Shown here: in pieces, positions 34,801 through 46,504 of the stretch | Layout: every line of letters starts with the position of its first letter | Position numbering within the stretch: the first letter of the stretch is position 1 | Source: Angiostrongylus vasorum | Taxonomy: Eukaryota > Nematoda > Chromadorea > Rhabditida > Metastrongylidae | Length of the DNA stretch: 64,000 bases | NCBI GenBank assembly: GCA_018806985.1 | Contig: JADANN010000194.1 | Location: 62,001 to 126,000, forward strand | Reading direction: 5' to 3' | The notes under the pieces: generated by a model | Databases searched by the model: none | Told to the model about the DNA's origin: nothing | Seen by the model: only the letters and a program-made list of their open reading frames with translations | Made by a program: the position numbers and the translations under genes

Positions 34801-37800
34801 ATTTTCTCGAGGTGGCATCTTCGTCGCGCATCGAGCTGGATCTTCCTCAGTGGAGCATCACTCTCCAATGAGCCATACTCACCCGACGATGCTCTTTTAT
34901 GGGGCTTTTTATAAGGCTAAGATCTTACTAGGAGTTTATGGAAATAATGGATAGCGTCGTTTGCATGCTATTTAACATGACCTCTTCTAGAATTTAAAAA
35001 TGACGAAATCCAATGGGACCCCCGGCATAAACATCAACATGAACAAAAAAACAAGACATATGAAACCCAGTGCAGTAGTACTCCCGTGACCTTTGCATCG
35101 TAGCAACGACAGAACTAGAATTCTTCCCAAGGAATGAATAGGAGATTTTTTTCGCCCAGAAATGTGAAAATCTTCAAATGTGCAGCTTCACTGTTTTCTA
35201 AAAGCTGTCGCAACCAACATATTGTAGAATTTATGGGAAATAAAACTCCGTAGGGATGATTTTGGATGGATATGTTTCCGTCTACAACTACATAAATCGA
35301 TCAATAACTTCGTATCCCTATGTTTATCGCATGGTCAATGCTTAATCAACATTAGTATTTTACACATTGCTGTTGAACGAAGTCCAGTACGCAGAGACAG
35401 CTGTGCTGCGATAAACACACGAAGCCGCTCGAGCTATAGATAATCCTGATTTTTTCACTAAATGACGCTTAGAGCTCTAATTTACTTTTCATAGGAGGTT
35501 GAACACATTCTGAGCACTAGAATATGTTCGTAGTCGAAATAAAATTGATTGAAGTAGAATTTTCATTCTTAAAAATGGTGCCTGGTCTATTCCGATGTTA
35601 AGTAAATTCCCTATGAATTATTTTAGAAGCTCTCTAATATACAATTATCATCTAGACCACTTCGCAGTTACATCTAAAGTTTGAGTGTTTTCACTAGTTT
35701 AGCATCAGATATAATGAGCCAGTCTTTCGATTCATAGGACAAACGGATGGAACTCGTGCTGATCCGAGATTGATATCGAAACCCAAGGCATCATCCACTG
35801 AAAAAATGGCACTTGTCGTGCCTTCGCTTGTGATAAAAGTTAATTTGCTCGACCACATATGAAATTCTGAGAGAACAGGAATAGGTTACATAACAACCTT
35901 TGAAATCGATAGAGATTTAGCTCAAAGGATATCTAATGTTGCTACCTAGTAACGGCAGGAATATTTGAGTGTTAGGACACCGCATTGAGCAGTTGTTAAG
36001 AAACTGAACGAAGAGCCCACGAGAACGAGCAAACACACGTGAAGTACAAATAACTCGATGAAGAGGATCACCGTCAACATTTTTAGCCTTGGATATAAAA
36101 AGCAATCACAAAATTTCTCTCTCCGGTGAATCTCAAAGGATTCGTCACTTCTAGTCGCTACATTCGCCTTCTGGTTGTAAATTCGTTTCAACAGCTGCTT
36201 TTCTCGCACTTCCAAAAAGCGCTCGGTGACTCGAGTGTGCAATCGCTGGAACAGTATCGTTTACATCTTCTGAACAAGCTGAGGAATTGCCATAGAGGGG
36301 TAAGGGTAGTTATTAGAGAGCCCGAGCCAGTTGTGGTGCATGAGTGACTGGTACCACATTACATTTGTGTTACTTCGACCCTCTTCAAGTGTAAATGCGG
36401 AAAAATGCGAAAGATTTTTTCAGCCTTTAACCTTTTTGAAAAGACGTGGTATATTTTGGAGAAAATGTGAGAAAGTTTTGAAAGAGAATGAGGAAAGTCA
36501 TTGACTACATTAAGAAGTGTTCTAGGGTGTGAAGTGGTTAAGGAAGAAAATCTAAGCAGGATGCCGAGAGAGACGTTAAGGGTTAAGCGTCCCTACTACT
36601 TCAGTAAAAGCGTCGAAACTTAGGACCCTGCATTCTATGAAGTAACCGTAGAACTCTATTAATCGAAAATTCATTTTACTTGGAATGTAGTTGTACTCAA
36701 TACTGAAATCTATACACACCAAAACACTGGCAGAGACAGCATTGTGAACTTTGTGTGTCCTTTTTTTCAATGCTTCAAGAAAACTTCGAGCACAATAGAG
36801 AAAGAAACGATGTCTTGCACCATTTTTTTTCGTGAACATCTACGAGAGTCACGGCAAGGAAAATGTGTTGGGATGGCTGAACGTATGACGTTCGGTCCCA
36901 AGATTTCTGATTTGTTTGTTTTCGTTTGTTCAAAGAGAGAGAGAGTGAATATCGTTGAGGTATTCGGACAACACGTCATATGAGTCGTTTGATTCTAGTG
37001 AAACTTCACAGATATCTTCTACTTTTACCATATTGGTCAACAAGTCAGCTTCGAGCAAAAAACGAACAAACAAACAGACAGAGATCAGAACGTGTCAAAT
37101 TGATGATGTGCAGCAATTTGGTTCAAACAGTTGTCAAGCACGTATGCAAATTATTTAATATTTTGGTACTGAAATATCTGCAACAAATAAATATGAGACT
37201 TGAAGGAACCAACCTGTCTACGTGGCTGTTAAGAGAGGATTACTGCTGTGAAGGCGGCTGTTACCCACCAGACGATGCTTCGCCCGAATAGACAGCTGGA
37301 AGCTCGAGTTTTTGTACCTCGTCCAAAGGGTCCGGTGCAATGAATGGATTCATTTAGAAATCACTGCTTATTCCGAAAGGCCTAGTTCACTTGTCATCTG
37401 ATTGCCGACAGACTGGCTTTCTTCGACGGCAAATAAAAGGTGAAATCGATCTGATGTGTACCTTATAGCAAAACTACGATTATGGGTGGAAGAAAATCTC
37501 ACTATGAAAGCTTTCTTTGATCTAGCAAAAGCCTTGAGAAATAAAATATTTCTTTTCTCATTTAAGTTCACCTGATCCATGACCACCTTTTCCTTGAAAT
37601 TTCAACTCAGAATACTCTGCTCCATTTTTTTTCCCAAGAGTCAAAAGCCATCGCTTTCTTAATACTCGAGAATTACTTGAAAAGGATAAAGTGAAATTTT
37701 TTTTCTCAATTTTAGGGAAATGGGTTGGCATTTCTACCGTCTGTAATCACTGGCATGCCTGACATGGTCTTTCTGTGAATTCACAGGCTTGAGAGTTTTT

Positions 37801-37820
37801 GACTAAGCTTCATGGAATTT
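34800..37820. other. Gene-poor stretch
   Basis: No supported gene. A minus-strand piece near 36.13-36.26 kb (TERFLEVREKQLLKRIYNQK) is protein-like but has no matching splice sites. Confidence 0.4.
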
Positions 37821-37829
37821 CACTGAAAC

Positions 37830-37920
37830 AGATTTCTGGCCCTGAGGAAGGCGAAGATGTCGAAACGTCCGCTGAATGAAAGCCTTTATCAACCTCGTGT
37901 AAGCTCAGCAAAGAAAGAAT
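37830..37920 (+). repeat. Hammerhead-like Penelope-type repeat, mutated core
   Basis: CTGAGGA, then AGGCGAAGATGTC, then GAAACGTCCGCTGAATGA, then the shared CTCGTGTAAGCTCAGCAA block. The core has G in place of the conserved T and the stem II pairing is weaker. Confidence 0.5.
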
Positions 37921-38845
37921 ACATGTTGAAAAAGATTCCTTTCCTTCAACGAGATTGACCGATCGTACGCTCCATGATTTCTTAACGATGGACATTGTAA
38001 AACAGCTGTTGTTCTTCCACGCTCACGGCGGTTAGTTTGAAATATGAGACCAAAAAGGAGGGTAAAGGAATCATTTGCATCTAATCGCATTTATACACAT
38101 CTCTCTCGGATTTGTACTAAAGCTAGAAAAACTGAAAAAAGTCATGTGTTGCTTCAGGTGAACAAAAAAAATAAAGCATGTTGGTATCGGATTAGCTGAA
38201 ATTCGATATGAGTAGAGTACAAAAGAGATACAACGACACTTTCAGAAACAAAAGTTTTAACCCCCAAAAAACAGACTAACTTATTCGAGTATTTCTTGAG
38301 GCTTTTCTTGCATCCCTTCTAAGCCATAACATAGACTAATATCGGAAAGGAGCTGCTCCTACCATTTTCGGTTCATATTAATTCTAGACACAGAAAACTC
38401 CTGCTGGAAAAGAGCCTCCCGATATTTACTTCGAAGTTCAGATTGCGATCACGAACATAAGGAGACTCCTAGTTGAAAAGTCCGCCACCAATGCTACCGA
38501 GTATCTTCAACCACAAAAGGCAAAAAGTTTCTCGTAATCCACACGACAACATACCTTCAGAGCTGACGAATCTCTGATGGAGAACTTGAACACGATCATC
38601 CTGGGTTGATCTCCTTATTAACTACTCTCTAGAAGATTTTCACAAATATTTCCATGTTGCACATACGTGAAAACTTAAAGACCTTTAAACGAAGCCTAAC
38701 CAGCTGAGCAGGAAGGATTCCGGTCAAGACTTTAATGTATGGATCTTAGAAGCATAGAGTACAGCATAGCATAGAAACGAAGCATTTACGGAAGTCTGTC
38801 GTGAAAAGGCCTGGCCTGCCTATCTTCTCAGTAAACTTCTACAAA

Positions 38846-39112
38846 GTAAAAAAAATAAAGCTCTCTGCGTTGGCAGTCCCTCAGGGACGCGCTATACATT
38901 CGACTTCATTAAGCATCGTTTGGAGGTTAGTGAATGCATATCTGGACTCGCGGAGACCTACCGACTTATCGAGCCAGCGGTGATATCCTCCCCAGACAAT
39001 TCTGGTACCAATTTGCCGACCTCGTAGGGATGAACGGCTTGGTGAGCCAGGTGTGCAGTAATCGGTCCCACGTGTTGCATGGAGCCTCGACCACTGCGCC
39101 ACATGCACCTTA
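38846..39112 (-). repeat. tRNA-derived SINE (family A)
   Basis: Copy lacking ~20 bp of the centre. Tail AAATAAAGCTCTCTGCGTTGG; head GTGCATGTGGCGCAGTGG. Confidence 0.75.
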
Positions 39113-39974
39113 GTAGACTTCTATGGACTTCTAAAACTTAGCATAATGAATGCCGTTTTATACCGCTCGTCGATTAAGTGCTCCATCTAAATACTGTCGC
39201 AACTATTCTATAAAAACAGGGTTATTACACCGACCCCTCATTCATCTCATAGAGTCCGACATGCCCAACTATTTAGTTAAAGTCACTCATCACCAAGTTT
39301 TATCGTGTGATGAACTCGACTGATTCAGATAAAACAGTATGGGATTTGATGGCAAATTTCTCGTAAAATGCAACCTTTGCTAACTAGGCTATCTTTTTCG
39401 AAGAATATCATTGAAATATTGGAAATGTTTAGGGAACTCAAGGAAGTGAGGATGGGTAGGACTACTTATTAATCAGAGGAGAAACCAGTTCAGGAAAGCC
39501 TATAATGCGAAAGCGCTCACATCGAACTGGACGGTTTTTGAGTGCAGAAACTCCATGATATGTGCATCTAAGATGTTCAATAAAATGGAAAACAAAGTGA
39601 AAGGAGTACTGTATAGAAGAAAAAGATTAAACCCGAAACTCCGCACTTACTTTCGTGACTCTTGATACAGAAGAAGATCTACTTACAAACCACCATCTAT
39701 CTTTACGAACCACTCTATATTTTAACCATTCAACTGTGCAGTTGAGATGTGAATGAATGCTGGAAATTTTGTCTTCAGTGGTGTTTCGTGAAGTATAATC
39801 CAAACCCAAAATACTAGGTGAAATTCCGTAGCTTAGATCCTCGAAATCACCAGCTTTCTTCGATCCGAGGAAATAAGCTTTACGTGACCAATCATGCTAT
39901 GGGCATGGCAGATGGAACAATAGCAAGAGATCGCAAATCTATTTGAAGATATAAGAAATTAAAGCGTGAAGAAT

Positions 39975-40099
39975 TGATGCATTTAGACGTCATCGTGCTA
40001 AAAATGGACAACGAGTACGTCGAAAGCAATGGAAAGAAAATAAAAGCGAAATATGCTGAATCCAGCACGAATCTTGAAGAAAGCCATCCAAGCGCCCAG
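39975..40099 (+). CDS. Unknown small gene, candidate exon 1
   Basis: The open frame LKREELMHLDVIVLKMDNEY then VESNGKKIKAKYAESSTNLE ends ...HPSAQ at an excellent donor, CAG/GTAAGT. The start codon could be either in-frame ATG (39977 or 40004). The frame is phase 0 and compatible with 40524. No similarity is recognised. The lysine- and glutamate-rich composition and the strong donor are the only support. Confidence 0.35.
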
Positions 40100-40523
40100 G
40101 TAAGTTTCTATCATTTTGTTCAGAAGGTAAATTCGATAATACAAAGTCCGCCAAAATGTCAGTTTTTCTGGATTAGCGTTATACAAACAAGTTCATATCG
40201 TATCATTAAGAACCTTTCGTGAAAAGGTCGAAGTTCATCTGAGGTCTAATCCGATTTCTGAAAGAAAATTCATCTGCATTTTATTGGTCTTTTTTAAAAA
40301 CGCCACCTATTTCATGAATCAATATTTTGCAAAGGTGAGCTCCTTGGGCAACCATGTGCTCAGAAACAATTGCTAACCAAATTTTCAAACACCATATATA
40401 GATAATATTTGACGCTTTCCAATTTCTCGACCAATTGGTCGTTCTGTCCCACACTGACTGCTGTCGTCTTCAAAGAGCTCTAATCACGAAGAACCAAACA
40501 GCACTGCAATCCACATTGACTAG

Positions 40524-40754
40524 CTACCTCCAGTCATGAGGAGCTGGAAACAGAGAACGGAAGCGAAATGGGAACGGAAACGGGAATACAATTTAGGGAT
40601 TCCAACGAAGGCCAGCATTCAATACGTTGATGACCAGCGACTCAGGCAGATTCTCAAGCCGCACCTGAAGCCGTCCAAAAACCTGACCATCTCCGTGGAT
40701 TACGGTGGCAGAACAATAGGGTGGGCTCCGAAGTCAAAACGTGAGATTGTGTAA
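40524..40754 (+). CDS. Unknown small gene, candidate terminal exon
   Basis: After a TAG acceptor the frame reads LPPVMRSWKQRTEAKWERKR, EYNLGIPTKASIQYVDDQRL, RQILKPHLKPSKNLTISVDY and GGRTIGWAPKSKREIV, then stops. The mix of charged and hydrophobic residues looks coding, and the 418-base intron keeps the phase. Alternatively translation begins at its own ATG (40536). The family is unrecognised. This is not transposon sequence of a type I know. Confidence 0.4.
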   Translation, partial: LPPVMRSWKQRTEAKWERKREYNLGIPTKASIQYVDDQRLRQILKPHLKPSKNLTISVDYGGRTIGWAPKSKREIV

Positions 40755-41227
40755 CATTTTGCCTCCAATTGCTTGATTACTTGTTTATTTATGATCTGCT
40801 GAAGCGAAAACGACTTCAAATGATTACGACGATTTTGGATTGTTGTCCAGAACTGCGGTTTGCTTGGCGCGCGGTTACACTGAAGAATGTCATCTCACTG
40901 TTCAGGAAGCGTGTTCAGCTGCGAGCACTGAGAAGAACCTACATTTCTTCACCGCGCTTTTTTCGTTTGTTTTTCGTAAGTTCTTCTTACCCATGTAAGT
41001 GTTGGTCCACCTCAAATTTGTTTCACTGTATTCGAAAAGCTGTATGCCAAAGTTCACCCTGATTTTCGGTTGCCCACTTATGAACTGAGAACGTGTTGGT
41101 GTGCAGTTGTGGGAAGCAAAACTTTCAACATGATTGTCGTGTTAAACGACGTCTTTAATGCAGCTACTGGGAAACCTAGCAAAGACGTGAATTATTGACT
41201 GGTAATTTTGGAAAGGGACAGTTTATA

Positions 41228-41411
41228 CCTCTTTTGTCTCCTGGTTAATTTCTTCCTCATGAAGTACACAGAGCAGGTTGGCTGATTTAATCGCAGTTTG
41301 AGCTGAGTCATTCTTTTTCCGCTTCATAACTACTGTTCGTGTAAGGCTGACGGCACTGACGTTGAAAATGTAACGACAGGGAATTAATGCTTCGAAGCGT
41401 AAAAGGGTCAA
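41228..41411 (-). CDS. Orphan candidate exon
   Basis: This segment is bounded by a near-ideal acceptor (CGGAAAATTTCAG) and a GTATAA donor and is open in only one frame: LTLLRFEALIPCRYIFNVSA, VSLTRTVVMKRKKNDSAQTA, IKSANLLCVLHEEEINQETK. No partner exon was identified on either side, so the host gene is unknown. It lies between the giant gene and profilin on the same strand. Confidence 0.35.
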
Positions 41412-41679
41412 ACTGAAATTTTCCGAAAACATTCAACATTATTGGAATATAGCGGCTTCATTAATTCAATTGCTGTTGAGATACGGTAGGCTTAGCATAC
41501 CTTCGTACCATTGAATATGGTCAGGATACAGCAGTTATCCTGTCTCTGGTTAACTGAGTAAAAGCTCATGCTAAAATATAAACACCAAAGCGCTGCTTTC
41601 GGCAGGCATAAACAAGCAGAAATGGAAGCAACGCCAATACGTACATTTTTAAGACTGATTTTTCCGATTTTCTTAAAAA

Positions 41680-42120
41680 CCACAACGATGCTGAGACATT
41701 TGCAAAACTCCAGATCGCAGGTGCCGGCGGTGGGAAACGAATGCGCTATTACCCCTTCTGAGGGCTAACGCGTTCACCACCGTGCGAGTCCTTCGTTTCG
41801 CCTGTCTCTCAGCATAATACCCTGTCGTGAAAAATTGTAGTGGGTAACAAATAAAAAAGTAAACATTGTGAACTCAACTACACCCTCAGCTTAACTGGGT
41901 TCAATGCCGATGTGGGCTCCCCAGATCAATCCCGTTGATTGGTGATTGTTGATGGCAGTGATCGGCAGAAATAGCTGAGAGACGGGCGAAACGAAGGACC
42001 CGCATGGTGTGGTGGTGAACGCGTTACTCCCCGGAAAGGACAGTAGCACGTTCGTTCGCCACCGCAGACACCTGCGGTCCGGAGTTTTACAGATATCTCA
42101 GCATCATTGTGGTTGCATTT
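41680..42120. repeat. Foldback repeat (family C), arms separated by ~150 bp
   Basis: Left arm 41680-41818 (GATGCTGAGACATTTGCAAA ... CTGTCTCTCAGC) and right arm 41968-42120 (GCTGAGAGACGGGCGAAACG ... ATCTCAGCATCATTGTGGTT). The spacer is unrelated to the other copies. Confidence 0.75.
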
Positions 42121-42389
42121 CGCATAGTACCCTGCCGTGAAAAATTGTAGTAGGCAGTAAATAAAAGGTAAACTTTGTTAAAAACGTTTGCAAGACTATT
42201 CTAGTCGCACTTATTTATCTTCTTCTATTCTTCCGTAACAGTTTGATGGAAAACTTTCCGCCTTATTAGTCTCCTTATCAGCAACTCTCTCCTATGTTAC
42301 TCCTACTGTGAAACAAGTGAGAAATACCGACGGAATTCATGAAGAGAAATAAACTCGTTGTAGTAATTTGTTATTATTGTCTTTATTGC

Positions 42390-42525
42390 GTCACCTGACA
42401 TCACGCACATTCTGTAAATTCCAGCACTTCTTGCATTTGATTCATTCCCTCACAGACCACGAATGTCTTCAAGCCTTTTACGCGCGGATTCTACTAGTGC
42501 ATGAGGATTTTTCACCTTTGATCTC
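42390..42525 (+). repeat. Dispersed repeat family D, partial
   Basis: TCACCTGACATCACGCACAT and GCACTTCTTGCATTTGATTC match the 17.98-kb copy. A further part may continue at 43000-43190 beyond the family-C relic. Confidence 0.5.
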
Positions 42526-42584
42526 TTAACTTTCATCTACTACTTATTGTTTTCTTTTTCTTGTCAGGGTGCGGCGTGAACTAC

Positions 42585-42985
42585 AACCGCGAGGATGCTG
42601 AGATATGAAAAAAATCGGAATCTTGCTGGGCTTCCAACCCATTATAACCAGGGGCTCACGTTCTACCCACCATAGCAACCTATACCCTTACTTTCGCGTT
42701 CTCAACCAGTTTTACTATATCGGTGCATTCAGCAATAACCAGTCAACGATTGCAGCTTTACCTTAACTGCGTTCAATATCCACATGTTCTCCTCAGATCG
42801 TTCTCGTTGAGGGGTGATTGTTGATTACGCCAACAGAGTAGAAAGGTGGCTGATGAAAAGGCGAAGCAAAGATCTCGGTTGGTGTGGGAGATAGAACGTG
42901 ACCCTGGTAAGGATAGTCGCGGGTTCTGAAGGGCTCCCGACGTTCCGAGCTTCTGTTATATTTCGCTATCCTTGTGGTTGTTTCC
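42585..42985. repeat. Foldback repeat (family C-like), strongly diverged
   Basis: Starts GAGGATGCTGAGATATG and ends TTTCGCTATCCTTGTGGTTG, with GGTTGGTGTGGGAGATAGAACG in the right half. The arms are only partly matched. Confidence 0.45.
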
Positions 42986-42999
42986 AATTTTCGTCACAA

Positions 43000-43190
43000 A
43001 TTTCGCTGAATGCTGGTCGAGTCGATGCTCCCTGGAACCATGAAATAGGGTGCTGGGGCGTTCCTGCGTGAAATGGAAGAAGTTGACTTGTCCTAGACTA
43101 GCCTGGCACAAATTCCCCACCCTCGGAAGGATGGCAAGTTTGGTTTGCCCGTTGCCACGTCGAACTACGGCATGAGTAGATCGGGACGTC
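43000..43190 (+). repeat. Family D distal part
   Basis: GCTGGTCGAGTCGATGCTCC and CCACCCTCGGAAGGATGGCA resemble 61320-61450 and 53920-54050. Confidence 0.4.
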
Positions 43191-43559
43191 TGCGTAATGG
43201 ACGGAATCACTATCATAGCACCACCCACTCCCTCATCGCAGTAAATTCTTTCTGCATATTTTCATCCATGGAAAGCAGAAAGCAGCCCTTTCCGTATGAA
43301 GGTTGTGGCGGAATCTGTCGAGTCCATTGATTTTTTACAAATCGTGAGAGAAGGTTTTACGGTAAAAGAAAGTTATAATCACAGGATACGTACAGAAATC
43401 GCGGAAAAGTGGGTCAAACATCCAGAATATGCTTTCTTAAGGAACAAAAGAAAAACCATGATCTAGGCTACGCACTGCATGTGTATGTTGTATGTGTATG
43501 TGTACCGGTAAGTCTATGTGCATATGCATGCGCATTTGTATTTGTGTATGTAAATGCAT

Positions 43560-43561
43560 CG

Positions 43562-43622
<61 letters not shown>
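43560..43622 (+). repeat. (TG)n microsatellite
   Basis: About 30 TG units, embedded in a wider TG/GTGT-rich stretch (43470-43760). Cys/Val-rich frames here come from the repeat. Confidence 0.95.
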
Positions 43623-43911
43623 CGTGTGTGTTGGATTGGTTTGGATGTGCTCTTTGTCTATCGGTTTGTGTGTGGCGCTGTCTGTGTCTATCGGTGTCGG
43701 TGCGTGTGACTATCGGCTGTCCGTGCGGATGTCCCTGTCAGTGTGAAAAGTCCGTGTGTCCGTGTGTTCGTGTGTTCACACGAAGCACTCGTTTACATAT
43801 GTTAGATAACCTGTGCAAATGGGTATTAAAACAGGGGTAATAAACGCAAATAAATTGGCAAGCGTTTCCAAATGTTACAGCAATGTGTCTGTGTAATGGA
43901 CCATAAAGGAT

Positions 43912-44192
43912 AAAATGATAAAGCTCTCGGCGTTGATAATCCCTAAGGGATGCGCCATGCATTCGACTCCATCAAGAATCGTTTGGAGGTGATTGAATGC
44001 AAATCGGGGCCTTTACAATGACTCGCGGTGGCCTACCGATGTATCAAGCCAGTGCTGCTATCTTCCCAGACAAGTCTGGTACTAATTTGCCGACCCCGGA
44101 GGGATGGAGGGCTTCGTGGGTCATAGGAGTGGGAATCGATTCCACGTGTGTGTTGCAGGGCGCCTCCCACCACTACGCCACACACCCACGCA
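43912..44192 (-). repeat. tRNA-derived SINE (family A)
   Basis: Well-preserved copy just right of the (TG)n region. Head GTGTGTGGCGTAGTGGTGGG. Confidence 0.8.
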
Positions 44193-44545
44193 ACAGCATA
44201 CATACCATTCATAAAGGTGTTAGTGAAAGTCTCCTCTATAATTCTGTCATGTTTTTCAAGCTCTGATGCCCTCTGTTCATCGAAAAATTATTACACATTC
44301 CCTATAAACCAGCATTTCCATAACTTATATAAAATTAGGATCGTCCTATGTCAGCATCAATGCAAATTTGAGCGTTGGGCGTTATGTAGAAATACTGTTT
44401 AGCTCTAGAACAAAAACGAAGATCTATGAAATCCGGAATTTAATGACATCGATGGAATTCTTTCACTGATAAGCTAACAAAAGGCTGATAAGAAACTCTT
44501 TTTTATAGACCTCGTGCTAGCTTGCCAGTGAAAAAACATTCACTT

Positions 44546-44925
44546 GACACTTAAACGGCCCATCCTCACTGGTTATGCCGGCCGCCGCATAATCACCATT
44601 TATCGGAGATTTGCTGGTTAAGCCACTGTGGTTCCCTGGAATCCCAAGGTCAGCCTAGCCAAAGTCTGCCCCAGGTCTTCACCACCACAGGCAGTCGCAG
44701 CCCTTGTGGATTAGAGGGAGGTTTGCCACCGCACGACTAGTTTGGTACCAGGACGGTGGTGGATCCTGGTATTGGTTTACTCATAGCTAGGGTTCCTGAT
44801 GGAAACGCCGGACTCCTTCTTAGCTTGGGAGACCCTGTCGGGGGACGAATGCCCTCGCTGTATATCGCAGTCCGACACCCAGGAACACTTCCCAGCCACG
44901 ATGAGGGGGGTAAACCGTTGGGAGG
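44546..44925 (-). repeat. Family B repeat
   Basis: Minus-strand copy. Its tail shows as CACTTGACACTTAAACGGCC on the plus strand and its start as CCACGATGAGGGGGGTAAAC. Confidence 0.75.
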
Positions 44926-45094
44926 TCAGTGGAAAAAAATGTCATGAAATCCGAACTTTTACCACGTTCTCTATTTCGTCGCCACAATATATGTCATATT
45001 TGGCCTATTCATGTCGTGAATAGAGTTTCTAGGTTCAGGAACCATATTTCACGTACTCCACAAACACCTTCAAATATATTCACGACTTCAAAAG

Positions 45095-45350
45095 GTTGCG
45101 TGCAGTGTAGTGGTTACAGGTGCACTGCAATACACTTTAGATTGGTCTTTGGTTCGATATCGCGGACCAAGTAAGCTTTCTATTCCTCCGGGATTACCAA
45201 ATGGCTACCACACTTGTCTGGAAAGGCAAAAAATCTGGGCTGATACGTCAAGGACCACCGCAATTTTGTGTGTGCACCACATGTCCATTCAATCTCTATT
45301 GTGCTATGAATGGAGTCGAATGCATTGCATATCTCTCATCGAGTGACGAT
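45095..45350 (+). repeat. tRNA-derived SINE, diverged subfamily
   Basis: GTGCAGTGTAGTGGTTACAG then CTTTGGTTCGATATCGCGG, followed by the family-like AAATGGCTACCACACTTGTC and GGAGTCGAATGCATTGCA. Confidence 0.55.
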
Positions 45351-45454
45351 TGACCCCAAATACTTTGTCCTTTTTTTATGCTTCTTGCATGACTGTTTTT
45401 TTTTGTCTTTCATCGATTCCATCACTATAATGTAGATCCTTCTCTATATTCTTG

Positions 45455-45560
45455 TTAAGAAAATAACTGGCTGGTTTTGCCTTCTTCAGAGCCTGGAAAG
45501 GGCAAGTTGAATGCAATTCACCCAGCCAAACACCTCCACAACCAAATAGAGAAGATACTA
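45455..45560 (+). repeat. Left arm of ~100-bp inverted repeat flanking the Penelope fragment
   Basis: TTCTTCAGAGCCTGGAAAGG and the following ~85 bases recur as the reverse complement at 46390-46495 with roughly 75-80% identity by eye. The minus strand of this arm is open (GCGGVWLGELHSTCPFQALK). The plus strand has a good acceptor-like TTTTGCCTTCTTCAG. The role is unknown. Confidence 0.6.
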
Positions 45561-45779
45561 AACCAAGACCAATCAGATTGAACACAAAATAGCCTTTTCG
45601 CACACTCACCGCTTTCTATCAGTCTTCCACTGAGTATTTGAAGTGGAGACCGGGAGTTTTGCGCGCCGAACTTTTTGATTCCTGTGCGAGGATGGCAATT
45701 TCTTGTGCAGCATTTTACAGTTGCGCTAATTTCATTAGAAATGAACAGCAGGATAGACAAGAGTTTATTATCGTTGGAA

Positions 45780-46246
45780 TTATACTTTTGTGTGTTCGAG
45801 CTTTCCTCTACACCTAACCCAAGGAACAGTAGTTTCGTAGTTACTGGAAACGGCTATTTGATGCTCTAATTTCAGCGGTGCTTCATTCTGCTGTCTTAAG
45901 CAAAGGTTAATGCAGTTGCATAAGTTCGGATATGGTTTATGTGATTTCTTACAAAGTGTGTAGAGACGAGTACATTGGCGAAATGAGTAGACCACTATGT
46001 GTGTGGGTAAAAGAACACCTAATCGGTAAACCTAAGGCTAAATTACTCCACCAGGAGCGCTTAGGACACAGAGGCAGACGAGGAAGACTTTGGAAGATTT
46101 TGAAGCAGAAGTTATCATTCTCGCACTGGAATCAAAACTTCAGCGCGCAAAACCTTCAAATCATTCTGGATATATTCCAAGGATTCGAAGATGAACCGCA
46201 GGGAGAAATGCCTCGTTTTTCGCGCGTGATCTCACACAGCATTTAA
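45780..46246 (+). mobile_element. Penelope-like element fragment: GIY-YIG endonuclease domain
   Basis: The frame at 45932-46246 reads MVYVISYKVCRDEYIGEMSR then PLCVWVKEHLIGK. This is a GIY-YIG nuclease core: VYVI for the GIY strand, EYIGE for YIG, and the catalytic R of the SRPL helix with a following KEHL. Downstream comes the ...QNLQIILDIF..FEDEPQGEM tail seen in nematode Penelope-like elements. The upstream zinc-finger linker and all of the reverse transcriptase are degraded or missing. It is flanked by the inverted repeats listed separately. Confidence 0.8.
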
Positions 46247-46384
46247 GACCAATGTCTTAATGTGAGATGCACATTGCCTTTCCATGTGAACTTTGTACGG
46301 TTGGTTTCCACGTCTCATATTCATTTGAAGACTTATACGAAGAGGTGAGCGTGCAAAGGTGCTATTTTCTTTTTCAATGCAAAT

Positions 46385-46500
46385 GAAATCATGGTTTACC
46401 ATCTTCTCCATCTCGTTATGGAGGCGTATAGTTGGCTAGATTGTAGTCAACTTGACCTTTCCAGGCTTTGAAGAACGTGAAATTCGGTGAAACGTCAGCT
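46385..46500 (-). repeat. Right arm of ~100-bp inverted repeat flanking the Penelope fragment
   Basis: On the minus strand this reads TTCTTCAAAGCCTGGAAAGG and continues parallel to the left arm. Terminal repeats of Penelope-like elements can be inverted, so the two arms may be element ends, but this is an inference. Confidence 0.6.
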
Positions 46501-46504
46501 TTTC

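Noticed and set aside
38570..38750. Possible non-LTR reverse transcriptase scrap (AEQEGFRSRL)
   Set aside because: Only about ten matching residues with stops; too short to support.
43409..43840. Cys/Val-rich 143-codon frame
   Set aside because: Produced by translating the (TG)n tract.
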